Numbered from the stretch's first letter, positions 20,887 through 32,611 are shown. The stretch: DNA of 64,000 nt from Chlorophyllum brunneum (GCA_963576785.1 OY756147.1:62001-126000), one strand, 5' to 3'. Translations and numbers: made by a program. Notes: generated from the sequence alone by a model not told the origin.

Positions 20887-21723
20887 ATGCCTGCCGAACG
20901 CCAACTTACTCCATACCCCTACCTTAAAGAATTCGATGAACTCGTCCCAGAAAGAACCAGCCATGAGGAGCTCGTGGAAGGAGAAACCCTAGTCAACACC
21001 ATGATACTATTGGGTGCAGCAGTGAAAGCAACCCAAGAAGGCACATCTAAAATAATGGATACCCTATCCAACGCCACTCCAAGACTCAACCAGTTTATCA
21101 TCGACAAAGGAAGGAGAGACCAATTGGAGAGACACCTATACGAAATCAACGACAACCTGCAACTTATTGTCATCTCCAATATGCGAGCTTGAATGCACAG
21201 CATCCTCGTAGCCCTAGCCGAACGGCTCAATACGTACAAGTCAAGGAGTACAGACAACTTCTCCCACCATATTGTCAACTGACTACTTGTTAGTAACGAC
21301 CCGTTCCCCATCCAACATCACATCTGTCACAAATGCGAACAAAAGACACAGGAAGCAACAGCTGCCGACCAACTACTTCACCCCAACATTGAAGAAGAAG
21401 TGGCCCATCTACAAACCATCCTCACCACGGTAGTACCCCCCATCACACCTATGACCTTCCACCCACTGCAAGGATATAGCACACTGAAGTCGGAAGGTGA
21501 AAAGGACAACGAATACTGGAGGAGTATAGTGCACAAGCTCTTAGGCAATCACACCAACGATAACACCACATACAACAATCACACCCACTTTCTGTTTAAA
21601 GAAGGACCGCCTCATGCACCCCTCTGGATCGGCTTAAGATGTGTCGACAAAGCACCTCTCATTGGAGGAAACAAGAAGGACTTGGCCAGAGCTCTGGGAG
21701 CTGCCATACCTATGAATGAGTAA
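20887..21723 (+). pseudogene. Gypsy A1 third gene downstream of pol
   Basis: A frame of 279 codons starts at ATG 20887 (MPAERQLTPYPYLKEFDELV), 98 bp after pol, and ends at TAA 21721-21723, 107 bp before the 3' LTR. TGA interrupts at 21190-21192 and near 21281. The C-terminal block YSTLKSEGEKDNEYWRSIVH ... HFLFKEGPPHAPLWIGL aligns with the product at the same place in A2 (YLTLKDGGQFEENYWEEIIH ... IALFRGGQDHAMPPFGL). I see no signal peptide or membrane segment and no known domain. The location is that of env in retroviruses, but envelope features are absent. Function unknown. Confidence 0.75.
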
Positions 21724-21830
21724 ATTTGCATCGCGTCTTCCTGCCTTCCCCAAATTCTGTATGCTTTATTTTACAAAGGACCTTTACAGTAATATGCATC
21801 ATGAGGACATGAAGCTTGAAAGGGAGGTAT

Positions 21831-22124
21831 TGTTACGAACTATAGATAGACCGTTCATTCCTATCTTGCGCCCGTCACCTTGTGTACCCTCATACTTGTT
21901 TCACTTCTCGTTTCACTCCCTGTTTCACCCCTAGAGGCTATGCCTCCCATCTGACTCATTTACTCCTCTCCCTTATTATTAGCTGTTACCACTGGTATAT
22001 AAAGTGTAGTAATACTTGATGTATTCCTTACACTTTACCAATCGTATCATCCCTTCTTCCTTTCTCTACTTCCTTTCCTTTATCCAAAGGCTTGCAACCT
22101 GAGTCAGAGACTAAGGTCGTAACA
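21831..22124 (+). repeat. Gypsy A1 3' LTR
   Basis: 294 bp. It carries three GTTTCAC motifs spaced exactly 12 bp apart (21898, 21910, 21922) and ACACTTTACCAA at 22030-22041. Confidence 0.95.
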
Positions 22125-22486
22125 GTTTCAGTCTCATTATCTATATTCCGTAGTATTTATAGAAAAGAAGTAGTTAGTATAAATAGCCGACTGTATTAGG
22201 AAGTCAAAGCTTAAGCTTTGATCTTCTATAGGGATAGCCTTTTTGATCACCCAAGAAGAGTTTCCATTGACAGTTGCTGTCAATCAATAGAAGATTGCCT
22301 AACCGCTTATTCTCTACTCGCCCTCATCACTTAGAGCTACAAGATAAACAGGATTCCCATTTCTTGGTTGAGTAATGACAGTTTGATAACATTTGCTTAT
22401 CTGGTTACTTGGCTGAGATAGGTATTAAGGCCATACCCTAGAGGTCATATCCTCTTTGATTGCCCTTAGTAGCCAAATCCATAACA

Positions 22487-22605
22487 CCTATCTCAAAGCT
22501 TCTGCTGAGTCATTTTGGCATAGGGAACAAGAACCCCAGTATTATCTGTATCATTGCCATTGTCGCTGAACAGGGATAATATCTTCCTACATCATTGCCA
22601 CTGTC
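22487..22605 (+). other. B0 leader fragment between its 5' LTR and B1
   Basis: 119 bp of untranslated leader, including a decayed PBS (TCAAAGCTT at 22493-22501) and the CTGTC target copy at 22601-22605. It continues at 35104, as shown by colinearity with the uninterrupted B1 leader near 33.83-33.96 kb. Confidence 0.85.
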
Positions 22606-23717
22606 TGTTATGGATTTGGCTACTAAGGGCAATCGAAGAGGATGCAACCTCTAGGGTATGGCCTTAATACCTATCTCAGCCAAGTAACCGGATAAGCAAA
22701 TGTTATCAAACTGTCATTACTCAACCAAGAAATGGGAATCCCATTTATCTCGTAGCTCTGAGTGATGAGAGTGAGTAGAGAATAAGCAGTTAAGTAATCT
22801 TCTATTGATTGACAGCAACTATCAACAGAAACTCTTCTTAGGTGATCAAAAAGGCTATCCCTGTAGAAGATCAAAGCTTAAGCTTTGACTTCCTAATACA
22901 GTCAGCTATTTATACTAACTACTTCTTTTCTATAAATACTACAGAGTATAGATAATGAGACTGAATCATGTTTCACAATGTGAAACTGATAGATATGAAA
23001 CTTCAAGGTGAAACACTACTAAAGATAAATGTGAAACTGATAAAGATGAAACAGCTAAACATAGAGCAAAATGAAACTGATGATGGTGAAACAGATGAGT
23101 GCTTACTCATCCTCAGAGATCTCCGATGATGATGATGGAGATTCATCAGAACAGCCACAGTTGCAAGACACGTAGGTAGAAGATGATGATGACGATAGTG
23201 GTGATGGAAGAACTGCATTCATAGGATGGTTGGAGTCAGATGATAGAGATGACGTAGATGCGATTGGTTCTTTGGAGAGATAGGACTTGGGTAACTCGAC
23301 AAAGGCTCGAGTAGATCACAATAGTGGATGAGGAGAATTGTTGCTGTCACTACTGGGTACGGTGGGTTTGTCATCTGGTGATAAGTCTTTAGGTCACATT
23401 TCTATGCAGTAGATTCCATTGGCAATTTGTTGGTAAATGAGCACTTTGAGCACTGGACCACAAGTGTACATGTAAGGGTGGATGTACTGTATAGTTTCTT
23501 CGGTCATGCTTTCCAACCATTGTTCCAGGTGCCATAGAGGTTGTTCTCGATGGTGCATAAGTAGAGTCCATCAGTGTCACATACATGTAAGTATTTCCAG
23601 GCTAGTCAAAGTAGAGAGTCAATAACAGTGTCGTTGGATCATGGTGGTGGGACAAGTGGTATTGCTTCTGGAAAATTGTCATAACCTCTGATGTAGGTTC
23701 GAGGTTTGGACATAACA
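22606..23717 (-). repeat. B1 3' LTR (D2)
   Basis: 1112 bp. It holds the tail of the third gene (with small deletions), a cluster of TGAAAC motifs (22970-23096), a TATAAATA box and the AAGCTTTGATC start-site region. Confidence 0.93.
22970..23096. promoter_or_regulatory. Cluster of TGAAAC (PRE-like) motifs in D-type LTR
   Basis: Within about 127 bp there are seven TGAAAC hexamers plus one in inverse orientation, including the palindrome GTTTCACAATGTGAAAC (22970-22986). TGAAAC is the core of the pheromone-response element bound by Ste12-type factors. Equivalent clusters occur in the other D LTRs. Confidence 0.6.
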
Positions 23718-25145
23718 TTATTCCCTTTGTTAGTAATGAATTCTATTTTGTTACATTCAATCTTAGGCAGTTGGTAGTAAGGACTATCCTCAGGGAGTTC
23801 TTCTACTCCATATAGTTCGACAGGTCAGTATCTAATGTGATTGGCCACTTCCAACATCTGAGAAGGGATCCTTGTAATGGCCTTTGTCCTGGTAGGTCGA
23901 GGTGGCAGATGGTAAAGGGAGCAAGATGCCGCTTCGGGCCCTGGTGGTGGTAGTTCTAGAGTACCAGTGTCCATTGGAATGGGAAGGCCCGAGCCTAATA
24001 GTACAATAGCTTCGAGTACTTGCTCCATTTCTGGAACTGTGAACACAGCTGATGATCTCATTGAGTCAATTGTATAGTTCTTACATGTCAGGATCCAGCT
24101 GTTGGGTTTGATAAGCCAGAGTGGTAGTTTGGCCATATCATTGATCATAGTTGGGTTGGCTTTGTAGTACAAGTTGAGTATTTCGAGGTTGGGTGCTTTG
24201 TATGGGCTGCCTATGAACTTGTGAAGTTGGGTTAATTGTTGCTGTAGTGTAGGAAATCTGGCAGAGTCTTTTGTTTTCACAGTCATAATACCAGTGATGA
24301 TCTCGGATAGCCCGGTAATAGTTGAGTGGAACTGCAGGTAGTTCATGCTCATATTGAGGTAGATCATGATGTGTAGGGTGGCCTTGGACAGGCATAGGTT
24401 TGACAAGTCTACGCTCCATTCGGGTGTCAGTCTGAACCAGAGTTGATTGATGAGTTGGATTGCCATCATTAGTGGCATCATGGAAAGGAAGGCCTCAAGG
24501 GATTCTCAATGTGGGATATATGGGGCGAGGCTCTGGTGGAGGTTCTTGAGACTGGTCATTGTTTCGAGTGGGTAGTTGGGGAATGTCAGGAGTTGATAGA
24601 GGGCTGCCTTGGCCATGTGCGCTAAGGGTAGTGCTGATTGAGTGACAGAGAAGTTGATAGGAGTGTTGAATGCATTGCAAATCCTCATGTACTCCATTGG
24701 GTAGAGTGTGGCTAGTAAGGATGTCATAGCTTTGTTGTATGGTGTAGGTGTATCGACTAAGCATTTGCATATTATGAAGGCAAGCAGCAAGCAAATTCCT
24801 GTATTCATCGCAATGGGCAACAGATATGTTATCCCCTCGTAGATCAGGGTAGTGATTGGATAGTTGTCTTTTGATAGTGTTTCGAAGTTGTAGGCAGGCG
24901 GTGTCACATGCAGATTCAATATCAAGTAGGGGAGGGATGGTATGCGGCTGTAATCCAATGGGCTGGATAAATTCCTTGTTGTTGAGGGTGATGGAATACT
25001 TGGGCAATAAGTGAAGGATATTATCAAGGTCTGGCAATACAGGCAGTCCATTGATAATGTTGGCAGCAATCTCAGTGGTATTAATAACAGTAGCTGTAGT
25101 GGCTGGTACTGAGGCTGGGTGAGTATTGGAAGCATTGAGAGACAT
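23103..25145 (-). pseudogene. Gypsy B1 third gene, running from pol into the 3' LTR
   Basis: Starts at ATG 25145 (MSLNASNTHPASVPATTAT), eight bases after the pol stop. One frame runs to about 24.24 kb, then continues in a neighbouring frame; the same shift exists in B0, so it is ancestral or programmed. The second part (LHKFIGSPYKAPNLEIL, AKLPLWLIKPNSWILTCKNY, MEQVLEAIVLLGSG) passes TGA 23827-23825, then reads VEELPEDSPYYQLPKIECNK and NKGNNV-MSKPRTY straight over the LTR boundary (23717) into the U3 frame. Stop is TAA 23105-23103. D2 has a 7-bp deletion in the U3 part. Total length is about 680 codons. No known domain is recognised; the tail is Ser/Asp/Glu-rich. The position recalls accessory genes that overlap the 3' LTR in some retroviruses, but no homology is implied. 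Confidence 0.75.
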
Positions 25146-25152
25146 GGGGAGC

Positions 25153-28100
25153 TCAGATGTTGTGAGCTCTTTTATAGGTCTCAAGTATGTTCTTTACATT
25201 TCGGAGGTTTGATGCAGGTTCCCATGAATTTTCGGAAGTGTGGTAGCCTTTCCACTTGATTAGGTATCTGAAACAATTATTTACCCTTTTATGGTGAAGA
25301 ATGGCCTCGACTTCATATTCTTCTTGATCATCAACAAGGAGAGGGAGGGGTTGAGACATGTGTTGTCCATAGATTGTGTTTTTGATTGCAGGGGTAAGGA
25401 GAGAGGCATGAAACTTGTTATAGATCTTCCATGTTTCAGGTAATTTTAGCTGAAACACAATGGGTGAGATCTTCTTGACAATTGTAAAAGGTCCTTCTCT
25501 TCTTTGGATGATTTTCCTATTTGCAAAGTTTATTGGTAGGTGTTTGTTTTCTAGCCAAACTTTATCCCCTTCATTAAAGTTTGGTAACCTATAATTTGCA
25601 GTTTGTTTGGCCATGATTTCACAGGCATGGTTGTGTGCTTCAAGGGCTCAATGTCAAGCATCAGATAGTTTCTTGAGGCAATCCTCAGTGGCAGGGACAT
25701 TTGTTGGTTCCAGAGTAGTGGGAAATGATTTTGGTGCATAGCCATAGAGTAGCTGGAAAGGTGACTCTTTTTGTCCAGCATGGGGGTGGTTGTTATGAGC
25801 AAATTCATAGAGTGAGAGGAACTTTGCCCAATTGTTTGGTTGAGCTGAAGTGGCAAGTGCTAAATATAGCTCAATTTCCTGATTGATCTGTTTGGTTGAT
25901 CCGTTGGTTCGTGGGTGATAGGCTGTTGAATAGGCAGGGTCGATGTTAAGTAGTTTATAGAATTCTTGCATTACTTTGGCAGTAAATTGCAGATCTCGGT
26001 CAGAGATGATTTTGTTAGGTATGCCATATTTGGCAAAGAGGTGGTCAACCAATAGCTGCACAATCTGTTGTGCATTGGCACTTTTGGTAGTTGGCACTAG
26101 AATTATCCCCTTTGATAATCCATGGTCTACTATGGATAAAATACAATCATATCCTTGCAATAGGGGGAGATCAGTGATAACGTCCATTGATATCTGGGAA
26201 AATGGATGGGTTGACTTGGGTGTGGGAATAGGTTGTAGTGGTGGTTTTGTTGGGTGATGGTTAATCTTGAATTGCTGGCATCTCGGACATCCAGCAATAT
26301 ACTTGCAGACATAGTCCTTGATTCCTAGCCAATAGGTATAATCCAATATCTTGGATAGGGTAGCTGCTGCTCCTGGATGGAGGTTTGGTAAGGTGTCATG
26401 GGTGTGTTCAGTGATCCGGTGATTTAATACAGGGTTATTTGGAATGATGACTCGGTTGGCATTGTGTGGGAGATCACCATTGGGTGTCTCATCAAGGTCA
26501 GGGTCGATCATATCATGATGTTGACGTACTTCGTCAAGATCAGCCTCAGTGAGGAGGTGCACTATGGTACCATCGAATATGGTCACTTTCTGGTTGTCTT
26601 TGTCATCAGGAGTATGGTCAGGTTATCGTGATAATGCATCGGCTGGGCCATTCTTTTGGCCGGGTATATGCTTAACCTTCAGCTGAGGTTTGAAGTGTTC
26701 CATATAGGCTGCCCAATGGGCTTGGCATCAGTTAAGGGTTTGGGGTTCCTTGAATTGGGATAAGTTCTTGTGATCACTCCATACAATGAATTCATGTTTG
26801 GCTCCTTCCAAATGGTGGCACCATTCTTTTAAGGCTCATATGATAGCTAGCCATTCTTGCTCTGAGCAGTAGTAGTTTTGTTCTTTCGAGTTAAATACTC
26901 TGGAGATAAAGGCAATTGGGTGCTTTACTCCATTATCATCACGTTGGGTGAGGATGGCTCCTGAGGCATATACAGAAGTGTTAGTTTCAATTTCAAAAGG
27001 TTTGTCAGGATCTGGCACAATTAAGATAGGCTTCTCCATGAAGTGTTTCTTCAGATCTTTGAAGGTGGTTTGGTGCTCATTGGTTCAATAGAATTTAATG
27101 TTCTTGGACATGAAAGAGTTTAGCAGTACAGTATGTCATGCATAATTCTTGATAAATCTTCTGTAGAAGTTACAGAATCCAATAAATTTTCGCACATCAT
27201 GGGTCATTTTGGGTAGTGGCCAATTCTTGATTCCTTCAAGTTTGGCTGCATCCATTTCAATGGATGATAGGGAGTTTACAGCACTGAGGTACTTGAGGCA
27301 TTGTTTCTCGAATTCACATTTCTCAGGCTTGAGAAATAGGTCATGTTCATGAAGTAGTTTTAATACTTCACAGGTAAGGCATCAGAGTTCTTTTTGTGTT
27401 TTGGCATGTATGAGAATATCATCCATGTATACAAGGACTCCTCCTTTATCAATTAAGAGGCAGAATATGTGGTCCATCATGGATTGGAAAGTGGCTGGGG
27501 AGTTGTACATCCCAAAAAACATCACAGTTGGCTCATATAGGCCTTTTGGTGTTCTGAATGTGGCTTTCCATTCATTGCCTTTTTGGATGCAGATATTGTT
27601 GTATCCGGCACATACATCAAGTTTGGTAAACCAATTTGATCCTTTAGGTTTGTTGAGTAGTGATGAAATGAGTGGGATTGGGTATGTATTCTTGATGGTG
27701 TGACTATTGAGATATTGATAGTCTTGACATGGGCGGAGTTTTCCATCTTTCTTCCCTACAAAGAAGAAAGGTGAGACCATAGGTAATTTCAATCATTGAA
27801 TATAACCTTTGGTTAGGTTCTCCTTGATGAATTTATTGAGTTCATTAGTCTCTTGGGGTGATAGTTGATAAGCAGGTTCAGCTTTTGGTTTGAAAGATTC
27901 TTTCATCTCGATTTTGTAATCCCATGGTCAAGTGGGTGGGTATCGTGAAGTAGCTTGTTCACTGAATATATTGAGATAGTCATGAAAATCGGCTGGTACA
28001 ATTTTCAGAGGGTCAGTCTCTTTTGTCTCTCCATATTGCTGGGCAATAAACTGGGAGGCATTGGCTTTGAAGTTTATTTCTTCAAATGTGGCAGGTTCAA

Positions 28101-28600
28101 GGTAGATGTGGTTCACTTGTTTGGCTTTGTTTGCACTATCATCCATGGAGGTGATGAGGCAGTTGAGCTGGGGGTTGTCGATAAATGGGGTTCTCCATTT
28201 CATAGTTTTCCTTGACAAATCTACTTCTGGATCAAATTGCAATAGCCAGGGCATTCCTAAGATTAGGCATAGCATTCCTAGTCCAATGATTCTTGGTTTT
28301 AGAATCATTTGTTGTCCATCTATAGTGAGTCTAAGGATGGCATCATAGGTGGCTTGTCCTTGTCCATTGGTGGTTCCATTGGCATTAAGGATGGTGACTG
28401 ATGTGTCAAGTGGATGGGTTGGTAGGTTCCATTGTTCTACAAGAGATGGGTCGATGTAATTTCTAGCTACTCCTGAATCTAGGAGGGCAAGGTGTTTGGT
28501 AGTTGTGCTAGGTAAGTGGACAGTAGTTGGAACATAGATAGTATTGTTCTTTGGAACAATGTTAATGGTGGTGATTTGTTCAGTATCAGGTTTGCAAGAT
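25153..28600 (-). pseudogene. Gypsy B1 pol (protease, RT, RNase H, integrase, chromodomain)
   Basis: One frame, interrupted mainly by TGA. Protease is ALLDSGVARNYIDPSL. RT has [32 protein letters not shown] and an intact VYMDDILIH box. RNase H has FEIETNTSVYASGAIL and WSDHKNLSQF. Integrase has the zinc motif around HPGAAATLSK ... CPRCQQF, core SMDVITDLP and ISDRDLQF; the third catalytic residue is lysine (STKQINQE) where B0 keeps glutamate. Chromodomain reads EEYEVEAILHHKR and FRYLIKWKGYHTSENSWEP. TGA positions match expected arginines (PPT-stop-PWD, II-stop-ALKEW, DA-stop-H-stop-ALEAH). TGA at FY-stop-TNEH corresponds to a usual tryptophan. Confidence 0.92.
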
Positions 28601-29944
28601 GGCTTGGGTTAGGGGTAGTCATCATGTTGTGGCATTGAATAAGAAATCTGCAGTTTCTTTATAGTTTGAGATCTAAACACAGTAGCTAGTCTCTTCAGAC
28701 AAAAGACTTGATTAGGTCTTCATTGGGATGACTATCTACAATATTGAAGAGTTCTTCTATCTCTTCATCAGAGGGGTCTTCTATTATATTTGTAATTTGG
28801 GTAGACTTGAATTGTTGCTTACTTCAGTCAAAGCATTTGGACTTATAAGCAGCATTCTTTGATATGCTGGCGCAGTTCTTTCCATGGCTTTGTTATGGGC
28901 AATTTCTGGAGAAATGTCCAGCAGATTTGCATGTGAAACATTTTTGCTCATTGTATAACTTCCAGAGTTTGGGTGATAAGATAGCATTGAGTTGGGCTGT
29001 GGCAAGTTTTGTGGCCATGCAGGCAACTTGCTGGATAGTTGCATTCAAATATTCATCATTGTCTGATGATGCTTCTTCCTCAGATTCTTCTCCTTCAACA
29101 TCAGATCCTTCTCCTATTGGGTAAAGATTATTGAGCTGCTGCTCAAGGATGTGGTCGACATCCATGGGACCATAGCCTAGGGGTTTACTGCTTCTTTGAG
29201 TTGGCTGGTAAGGTCTTGCATAAGACATCAAACTTGATGCTTTTGGAGTGTGATATTTCAAGCAATAGGAGGTATGTCGTACTGAGTGACAATGTCCTGT
29301 TGAGCTAAAATTCTCTTGTAGGTGTGCTATTGTTGCTACATTTCACATGGCTGTATACCAAGCATTGATGTCATTTGGGGTGGGGTTCTGACTGTAGACA
29401 AGCCTTTTGTAATACAGATCCAGTCTTTTAATGAAGAACATAATTTTGGTCTCTGCATGGGTGATTCCAGCTTGGGTACACATATTCTTGAATTGCTCAA
29501 CATAGACTGCAGCAGGTCGTCCATTCTAGGTGACATTAGATAGTTGATCGATGGCAACGAGGGTGTCATTTGCTGGCAGGAATAAAGTGTCAAGTTCTGT
29601 GAGGAACTGTTCAATGGTCTAGGTGGGACTGAAGACATTGTTGGTAGTGTGTGAAATGGTGTAGGCTTGTTTCCATTCCCTGGCCAATTCTTCCATACTA
29701 AGGAAGGTGTACATGATCTTGGACTTGTTATTTGGTGGATTGTTGGGCTGTGATGCAAAGTAGATCTGGAGGTTCTGCTTCCAGTTGGGATAGTCAAGCA
29801 GGTCACTGTAGAAAACAGCGGGCTTTGGGAGCTTGGGGTCTGGCATGTTTGATCCTGTGGGTGAGTTTGGTGGCAAGCTTGCTGGGGAGTTTGATGGGGA
29901 CAATTGGTGGGTTTGTGGCTGTTGGGTTGTCCTGAGTGTGATTG

Positions 29945-29962
29945 GAAGTCCTGGTATTCTGG
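29945..29962. repeat. LINE-1 target-site duplication, left copy
   Basis: GAAGTCCTGGTATTCTGG, repeated exactly at 32612-32629 after the poly-A tail. Confidence 0.97.
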
Positions 29963-32611
29963 CCCAATTCTTCCCCTCCCTCAACCACGATCTCCTTATC
30001 GAAATTCTATGAAGACAAGGATTTCCCCCTCAGGTCGCCGCGTTCTTCAACAACTACCTCAAGGAACGCCGCACCACCTACCGGTGGAACAATGAGACTT
30101 CCCCAGAATTTGACGCAGTGGTAGGAGTAGGTTAGGGCTCAGCTCTCAGCCCTATTCTCTCCGCTTTATTCCTCGCCCCCCTCTTACACGTCTTTGAAAC
30201 CCGTATGGAGGAACACCATGACAAGTGGGACTTTGATGTCCTGTCATTCGTCGATGACGGCACTTTAATCGTGCAATCCCCATCTCTGGAGAAGAACGTG
30301 GAAATCCTGCAACACATGTACCGTGAAATGGAGTGGCTCATGAACGAATTCGGCCTGGAAATTGAACACAGCAAGTCCAAGATCTTTCACTTCACACGTG
30401 CAAGACAGGACTCGAATCCCTCAATTGACTTGGGATCCCCGCCGTTCATGGGTCGCAACCCCCTCAAACCGAAGACCCATTGGCAGTACCTCGGCTTTTA
30501 CTTTGACTGGACATTGACCTTCAAAGAACACGTTCGATTCTATTCCGCCAAGGTGACTTCCACCATCAAGGCGATGAAGATGCTGGGAAACTCCATCAGA
30601 GGTCTATCCCCCAGCAACAAGAGACTACTCTACCGTTCGTGTGTTGTACTGGTTGCGACATATGGATTCCGACTATGGTTTCATGATCGATCCCGTACCA
30701 AGGGAACTTGTGAGATCCTCAACAAAATGCAACAAAGGGCGGCACTCTGGATTACTGAGGCCTTCCGTACTTCTCCCACCAGTAGTGTAGAGTCCCTCGC
30801 GGGGCTTATGCCCATCAAACTACATCTCCGAAAGTTGGCCGAATGACAATCATCGAGGCTTCATACATTGGACGATAAACATGCATTGGCAAGATTGACG
30901 AAAGAGTATCATTCTTCCCCCTACTGACTTCACATCAAGAACTTCACGGAGGTTCAGAAGAAGAAGACACTTGGAGCTGTGATGGACTTTTCACGCCCCA
31001 CCCCCGAGACTCGGTATATAGAACATTTTAATTCCGTTTCTAAATCTCTCTGGCCCGGACGTAGGTTACTTGACCATTTTTCTACTAATGTAACTTTTAT
31101 AGGATTCAACCGGGACAACCCTCACCTCTCAAAGACACTTTGGGACGATGTAATGACGAATGCGACGATGGATGCAAAAGCCATCACGATCGGTACGGAC
31201 GGCTCAGTCCATCCCAACCCCAACCCGCTTGCCAGCCAGTTTACGGTGGCAGCCACCATTTGACATCTTGACAGCAGGAGCTCTATTATGAAGAGACTCG
31301 GAGGAACAATGTCGACGGACACAGAACTGGTGGCGCAGTACTTAGGTATCACCAAGGTGCTCGCCACTGCCGACTATGACTAGGTTGAGCACATTCACGT
31401 GTTCACCGACTCCATCGTGGCCTCCTGGCTCCTACTCGACTGTTCACCACATTCATGCCAACAACAGTCCATCCTCACCTCGAAGGCGCTCCTGGCTTGG
31501 TTCAACAAATCAGACCAGCACCACCTTTCGTTTTACCACACGCCGTTGAAATGCAAGTATGGAATACAAAAAGCCACACACGACTGGATCCAAACGGTCG
31601 CCTGGCCTAACCGGGGTCGAAATCACCGAGTACCGAACTCGCTCAACTACCTTTGCAAGAAGTCCGCCAAACACGCCATTCACACATGGCAGGCCATGTT
31701 CAGGTTCAAGAACTACAGCGGTAGCTCCTTCCTCCACCTTCCGGTGCGAGCGAATGGGGCCTCCGCCCTACCGTCGCACATCAAATCCGGTCCATGGATA
31801 CGAGAATGTGGATACCAGCCCCAGCTCTTCGCAAGAGCTTGTCGCACCATACTTTGCCACGCCCCGATTGGAGAATATCGACTACAATTCTTTCCTAACA
31901 AGGATCTTTCGTGCCACCACTGCAACAGTCAAATGGTGCAAACGAGGTCACACATCCTGTATCGTTGCAACAACTTCGATCACCACTTTGGCGTCGACAC
32001 AATCAAGACCCTTGTCAACTTCTTGCGCCGCAACCCCTCTGCATTCAGCTTCCCCCCAGAACCTGATCGCCCTCGTATCCGTGCTGGTTCCATCCCACCG
32101 TTACATCGCCATCAAGTCCAAAGGAGGTTTGGGTCTGCGCCTGCATAGAATCCTCTTCTTTTCTCTTTTTTCTTTTGCTCTCCCGGTTATGGATTTCCAA
32201 TTCATTTCTCTATCTCCCCATTCCCTTGCTCGTCTACTATTTTATATAGTTTTCATTCTACTTCCATCTCTCCCGTGGTGCCCAGATAAATACCCACCCA
32301 CACGCTATGTACCGTTTGATGTTTCCCCTTGTGATTGCGAGTCGGTAGTTTCTCTTCTATCAATCTCTCTCTCTCACTCTCTCTCTTTCCGAATTCCCTT
32401 TCTTCTCACTTTTCGCTAAACATCATAGGTACCAAACATCTCTCTAGTGTACGCGCTAGATGTCAACGAGTCTTGTGGGGTTTGTTTACTTGTAGTTTAC
32501 TTTCCCTTCTCCGAACATTCTGTACATTCTACCTTTGTATGTATGTACATGCAGACTGCGTTCGAGCACCGCTATATAAATTGTTGATTAAAAAAAAAAA
32601 AAAAAAAAAAA
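29963..32611 (+). mobile_element. LINE-1: 5'-truncated non-LTR retrotransposon with poly-A tail
   Basis: 2649 bp, perfect 18-bp TSD, 22-base A tail (32590-32611) and truncation within the RT domain: the hallmarks of target-primed reverse transcription. The coding part is GC-rich compared with surrounding gypsy B. A CT-rich microsatellite lies in the 3' UTR near 32360. Confidence 0.97.
29965..32148 (+). pseudogene. LINE-1 ORF2 remnant (RT, RNase H, zinc knuckle)
   Basis: A single frame to TAG 32146-32148 with internal TGA or TAG codons near 30013, 30133, 30844, 30925, 31261 and 31381. RT motifs: QFFPSLNHDLLIEIL, GSALSPILSALFLAPLL and the catalytic FVDD in LSFVDDGTLIV. RNase H motifs: TIGTDGSVHPNPN, STDTELVAQYLGI and VFTDSIVASW. 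A C-terminal CCHC-like knuckle is CHHCNSQMVQTRSHILYRC. Domain order fits Tad1-type fungal LINEs. N-terminal endonuclease and fingers are missing through 5' truncation. Stops again fall at expected Arg or Gln codons (EIL-stop-RQG; VG-stop-GSALSP with CAG-to-TAG). Confidence 0.9.

Larger units (their letters stand above)
15676..22124 (+). mobile_element. Gypsy A1: complete chromodomain Ty3/gypsy element
   Basis: A 6449-bp element with 294-bp LTRs at both ends (TGTTACGAAC...GTCGTAACA), 5-bp TSD GTTTC, PBS at 15971, gag, pol with C-terminal chromodomain, a third reading frame, and a purine-rich AGGGAGGTAT before the 3' LTR. It inserted into U3 of the B0 5' LTR. All three reading frames have premature stops and key catalytic residues are lost. 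Confidence 0.95.
14897..22486 (+). repeat. B0 5' LTR (D1), split by gypsy A1
   Basis: LTR sequence is 14897-15675 plus 22130-22486, starting TGTTATGTCC and ending CCATAACA; GTTTC (15671-15675) is duplicated at 22125-22129 around A1. It contains the U3 reading frame 14901-15536 (636 bp), GTTTCA-rich motifs, TATAAATAG after the A1 insertion, and the AAGCTTTGATC start-site region. Confidence 0.9.

Noticed and set aside
22671..22874. Recurrent 67-residue minus-strand frames (also near 34027, 43881, 49481) as a small gene family
   Set aside because: They lie in the R/U5 part of D-type LTRs, overlap the TATA and start-site region and arise because the LTR copies are alike; no start context or domain supports coding.
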